Part shown: in pieces, positions 59,801 through 64,000 of the stretch
How positions within the stretch are numbered: the stretch's first letter is position 1
How the letters are laid out: each line of letters opens with the position of its first letter
Program-made: the position numbers and the translations under genes
The notes under the pieces: generated by a model
Told to the model about the DNA's origin: nothing
Seen by the model: only the letters and a program-made list of their open reading frames with translations
Databases searched by the model: none
Source of the DNA: Polymyxa betae
Taxonomy: Eukaryota > Endomyxa > Phytomyxea > Plasmodiophorida > Plasmodiophoridae
NCBI GenBank assembly: GCA_003693705.1
Contig: RBZT01000409.1
Location: 1-64,000, forward strand
DNA length: 64,000 bases
Reading direction: 5' to 3'

Positions 59801-62800
59801 TATTGATACATCGGATCCACATTTGCAAGATCCGCAATACAGAAGAACAGTACCGAAGAATGAAATGCTACCGGTTTGTAACCCATCCGAGCAGTATCGA
59901 TCTGCATACTGTTTTCAACCGACGATGGGCAGCACTGAGCACTTTCTTACTTCTTTCTCAGTCTTATCAGAGATGCGTTGCTTTTCGGCAATATCGTTGG
60001 AGATTTGTTTCGACGCAGAAAGAACTTGAATTGCGCTTTCGTCATCAAGAATACTTCCCTCAGACGACGACAGAACCTAAACGGAAATTTGTCAGATGGA
60101 CAATGCAGTGATTCAGTAAAACTGACCCGCAGAATCTCATCTTCTATGTCTTTTAGATTCTTCTTATTCTCTGCACTTTGTACTATCAGCCGGTTCTTTT
60201 CAGCCTGAAGTTCGGGACGTTCCCTACGATATTCTGCTCAGTATTTACAGAAAAGAACAGCAACTGTAGATAAACCCCATATTAACTTGTAATGGCTGCT
60301 CTCAAAATACTACTTTGGATGGTCGAAACTAAAACTTACTTCGCAACAACAATTCCAAGAAGCTGGTCCTCGAGACCATCAGGTGTTATCATAAAATTCA
60401 GCAAGGTGACTTTTGTGGAGAGCTCAGGAAGATAATGTGGATTTCGCATCTTCGAAGTGATGTAAAACCTAATTGTAATAAGCTACTGATTTGGTACCGT
60501 CAACAAAATTCTTCTACCTGAACTGTTCTGAGTATTCGATTTCAGCATCACCCAATTTGATCATCACCAGGCCTCCTTTGCGGTATGTTTGCTGGAGCAG
60601 AATGGGTTCCAAGGTTGGATCCAGTTCTTCGCCGACGTTTTCCAATAGGACTGGGATGCCAAACTGCACCGAGCCTAATCGAACTGTCACAAATCGAATT
60701 GCAATGGCCCAAGGGTTTTACCTTCCAATCGCCTAGCGAAATCAGCATCTGTAAGTTTGATAACGACCAGCTTCTTATCACGCTCTTTATGTTTGATCCA
60801 GGCGTTCGCTTGACCCTATTTCTCTTAAATTCCAAATCAAAATTCAACTTGGCAATCAACCTGAGGATCGATCATAAGAGGCCATCGTCTTGCTTTTTGA
60901 ATGATGATAGCATTGTCAATAGAGAAGGAGTCATTTGGAAGTCCATCGAGAACCCACTGACGAATATGAACAGGGTCGCCTAATATCTTTTCATTAGCTG
61001 AATATCAAAAAAAGGACAAAAAAAAACCTAAAGCGGAGGCCAGATTAAACCGATCAGCACACTGAAGGGACGAAGCGCGACACATCTGCGCCCACGATTC
61101 GATACATTGTGATCGATATGCAGCAGTGAATGCTCCCAAATAAGCAATAGCTCCTGACGAAAGAACAATGTCTCCAACTACTTGTTCATATTGACGGCTA
61201 AGTTGAGCGGCGGCCTCGGTCCAACGTTCTTTTTCACCGCCAAGACCACCGATCAGCTGCTGACCGCGAACCAGTTTCTTGCCGCATAAATCCACCTGGG
61301 CTTCCAGATCTGACTTTTTCAGCTGCATCGATTGCAATTTTTCATTTAAGGCGGCGACCTTGGCTTGAACGCTTGCAAGCTCTGCTTGCTTCGCTAACAG
61401 GCCCTTCTCGACCTCCGAGTACTCCGCCTTGGCATTATCAAGCGCTTCACGCTTCGGACGAATCGTGTTAGCAACCTCATCGTATTGGTACATGGCTCGA
61501 ACCCATGAGCACAAACCAAAAGCTGCCTTTGAAGCTTTTTTAACAGAGACTGGATCGAACAGTGGGTCATCAATATAGGTCGCAATCTTCTTGATGGTAT
61601 CTCGCGGAATGTTGTCTTTGTCAAATGATGACAGTGTCGCCAATAGCTTAGGATCGCTTAGCAGTTTCTTCTTTGCTGGGTCCCAATAATCTTTGACCAT
61701 TTTCCCGGTGGCATCCGGCGTCCGTGTTGGCGGAATATTCGTCATGACGCAAACTGCCTCCATGACGATCAGAACACCGGCTGGAGGGCTCTTCATTGCC
61801 TTCACTTCAACCAGATCACTTTTTGTTAAAGTGTTGAGGGCGGCTACTGCAGACTCTAAAATCGGCATTGCTTGAGCCAATTCTGCGGCGCATTCGTCAG
61901 CGATCGCTTTTGCAGCGGCTGCTTTCTCGTTCGCGATTGCTTCCTCTTTCTCAACACTAAACTTAATCGCCTGAAAAGTTTGAGCAAGAAGTTCGAGTGA
62001 CACAGCAGACAGCAAACCTCGGCATCGGCCGTCTCCTTGTCGACTTGGACGATCATCTCATCGGTTTCTTGGCCCGTTCGAATAAGAACAGGTCGCAGCT
62101 CTTCGATTTCCGTAAGCATAGTCTTGACTTGATCGCCAGTTGTAGCCAATACTTGTAAGCCGCCTTCATATCGGCGTTTAGCAGTCATTATCTGTTTGAC
62201 TTTCTCGGACAAGAGAGATTTAAACGACTTAATCAACTCCAGATAAGATCTGAAAGGTGTAAGCACAAGGTTCCAGCTATCAGGTAGCGATAGTTTACGA
62301 TGGCGTTACGTAGTAATGTCGACGAAGCTCCTGTTTGAAACGTTTCGCAAGCTCATCGGTGGTCTGATGGAAGTTAACGCATAGAGTTACACAAGCTGCA
62401 CGAGAAGATTCAGAGATGTCGACATCAGCGAGAGATTCACGGGCTACTGTTTCTATAATTTTCACACATTAATAGCTGAAGGTTAAGCGTTGATATGTCC
62501 ATACCAAGCGCGTTTCTGGGCCATTGTTGCATCCAGTCAATAGTGCAGCAGTTGACAAATGACGGGAACATCCGCAACCGTGTTCGCAGGGCATCTCCAA
62601 CCGGAGACATGCAGAGAATCAAGTGCAGATTTTGCCGAACCATATCAACGAAAAGGGACGTCAGTTCAGCAGGAGTCGGTTCAGAATCGCGCCTGCCTCG
62701 TTTAAAAACCGGTAATAGGTTGGTGCAAATTTCTGCTTTTTCATCGGAAGCAAAGAGATTCGGTACCTAAACAGTTAATTATTTGATTTGGACCGTCGAA

Positions 62801-64000
62801 ACATTTCATGAACAAACCTCTCCAGAATTTAAAATTGCATTGATATCCTCAAGGAAGACTTCCAATTTGATTTGAGAATCAGTGAATAGAAATACGGTAG
62901 GTTCGAGCTTCTCTCCAGCCATCCGTAGAATCCTTTTCAGATCTTCATGCCATTCACTAATACCATAGCTTTTTGTCATTTCGATCTGGAACAAACGATA
63001 TCCCGCAACATGGGCAGCAAGGCGGGTAAGGGACTGCCGCCCAGTTCCACCAACACCGACCAAAAGTCCATGCCCTCCCGGTTGCTTAAGAATACGAGCA
63101 ATACGAGATATATGTTCCAGCGCGTAACGGAACAATACCAAATTGATTGGCGATCCCGAAATCTGATTATATTCCTCGAGGTGCATCATAAAGATTTCAC
63201 GCATATGCACCAAATCAACAACTTCATCGTAGGGTTTTCGTGTGCCTTTCTTCGTCAGGTAATTACCGAACATCAGCGCTCGAATCTATGGCGACTTTCA
63301 GATGTGAATCCACAGTGAAAATATGATTACAGACCTCATCAACTGTATCAACACGACCATCATTATTGCGATCAAGACGGGAGAGACATGTGTCGAAGTC
63401 GACCTGAAGCGTTTTTGTTGTGGTATTCCGTACCCAATCGAGGAATTTGAAGGCGTCACCATCATCAATCAGACGATCGGCGAAGACGCGGTGAACTTCG
63501 TGAATCCATAGACGTATCATCGCAAATTTATCATTGATTTCATCTGGGTGAGACATGCATAAACCTCGAATGACACCAGCAAAATCACGCAAGTTGAACG
63601 TGTAATGTGAGCGAGCTGGAGTGGGCAGAAGTTCAGCGGTTGCTGTTTGAAATAGGATTCGAGTTGAATCAACAAGGCGTCGGCAAAGAGCGGTCACTTC
63701 AGCGGTGAAGCCTTTGCCAAGATGCCAACCGAGAATAGTCTGAAAGATGGTCGTCAGACTATCATTGTCGAACGGAGTCATAGCCAGCTGCACAAAGTGT
63801 CGCGAAAGGCGCGGCGTGATCGCATGTCGGCCACCGCCAGCAGGACCCATGGCGCAGAGCAGTGATGTTTCTTGGATGTTTCTGAAAGTGGCATCTTTGA
63901 CATCATACCAGCCACCATGGTCCAGCCATTGACGAAGCAGCTCTAATGCTGGTTGGGCACCGAACGTTTCAGGTTTCGGCATATTTAAATCGTCAACAAA
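56885..64000 (-). CDS. Axonemal dynein heavy chain, C-terminal part (5' end beyond window)
   Basis: The frame enters at 64000 as [20 protein letters not shown] in AAA3 and ends at 56885. In order: AAA3; a linker with an EF-hand-like loop; AAA4 with the P-loop [16 protein letters not shown]; the stalk coiled coil around the microtubule-binding domain ([20 protein letters not shown]); AAA5 ([15 protein letters not shown]); AAA6 (NCHLAISWM); and the C-terminal domain. The very end, [20 protein letters not shown] and [15 protein letters not shown], matches the single-headed inner-arm type (DNAH3/7/12-like). There are more than 15 introns, mostly 45-55 nt; exons such as 62818-63285 and 61030-61990 are long and clear, several near 57600-60500 are approximate. 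This motor drives flagellar beating. Confidence 0.9.
63338..63373 (-). other. EF-hand-like loop inside the dynein heavy chain
   Basis: Translated as [12 protein letters not shown] followed by E, this matches a 12-residue EF-hand calcium loop at positions 1, 3, 5, 6, 9 and 12 (Asp instead of Glu at 12). It lies between AAA3 and AAA4, just before an intron and the LMFGNYL segment. Confidence 0.6.

Overview
This is nuclear DNA from a eukaryote. The genes carry many small spliceosomal introns, mostly 44-56 nt with GT donors and C/T-AG acceptors, and almost all protein hits are eukaryotic housekeeping families. An axonemal dynein heavy chain shows the organism makes a flagellum. Taken together with a yeast-type Dpm1 with a C-terminal membrane helix, an SDP1/Tgl-type lipase, Ire1 with a KEN RNase, two expansin-like secreted proteins and a GT60 enzyme, a zoosporic fungus or close fungal relative (chytrid, blastoclad, aphelid) is the best guess. 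That placement is an inference.

Layout. Positions 1-13,300 are loose: a secreted two-module PAN/Apple-like protein (3069-5091), about 4 kb with no gene but with a MITE-like element and telomere-like motifs, then two expansin-like paralogues (9043-9720 and 12436-13104, minus) on either side of an unrecognised secreted 613-residue protein. From 14.3 kb the region is compact: a small basic protein; Ire1 (15768-19727) convergent with a membrane-anchored GT60 glycosyltransferase (19952-21635); an LZTR1-like Kelch plus double-BTB protein (21848-24167) with a decayed partial copy beside it; a frame-disrupted MYND-SET gene; a BRCA1-like RING plus tandem BRCT gene (27314-29033); Cactin; GAPDH; SWC4/DMAP1; mitochondrial glutaredoxin; the ROK1/DDX52 helicase; DPM1 and AAR2 (head to head); and an SDP1-type lipase. 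After this come a CBM48-like protein, an ELMO-domain protein convergent with CTP synthase, a predicted pseudokinase, a UBE2T-like E2, a gag-chromodomain retrotransposon remnant, Cu/Zn superoxide dismutase, and the C-terminal part of an axonemal dynein heavy chain that runs off the right end.

Themes. Several genes serve RNA processing (Cactin, AAR2, ROK1), the secretory pathway (Ire1, DPM1, GT60), or chromatin and DNA repair (SWC4/DMAP1, a BRCA1-like RING-BRCT protein and a UBE2T-like E2 within 26 kb). No tRNA, rRNA or CRISPR array was recognised. All exon junctions were worked out by eye from reading frame, splice sites and family conservation; some 5' exons (SWC4/DMAP1, lipase 3' exons, the CBM48-like gene) are approximate.
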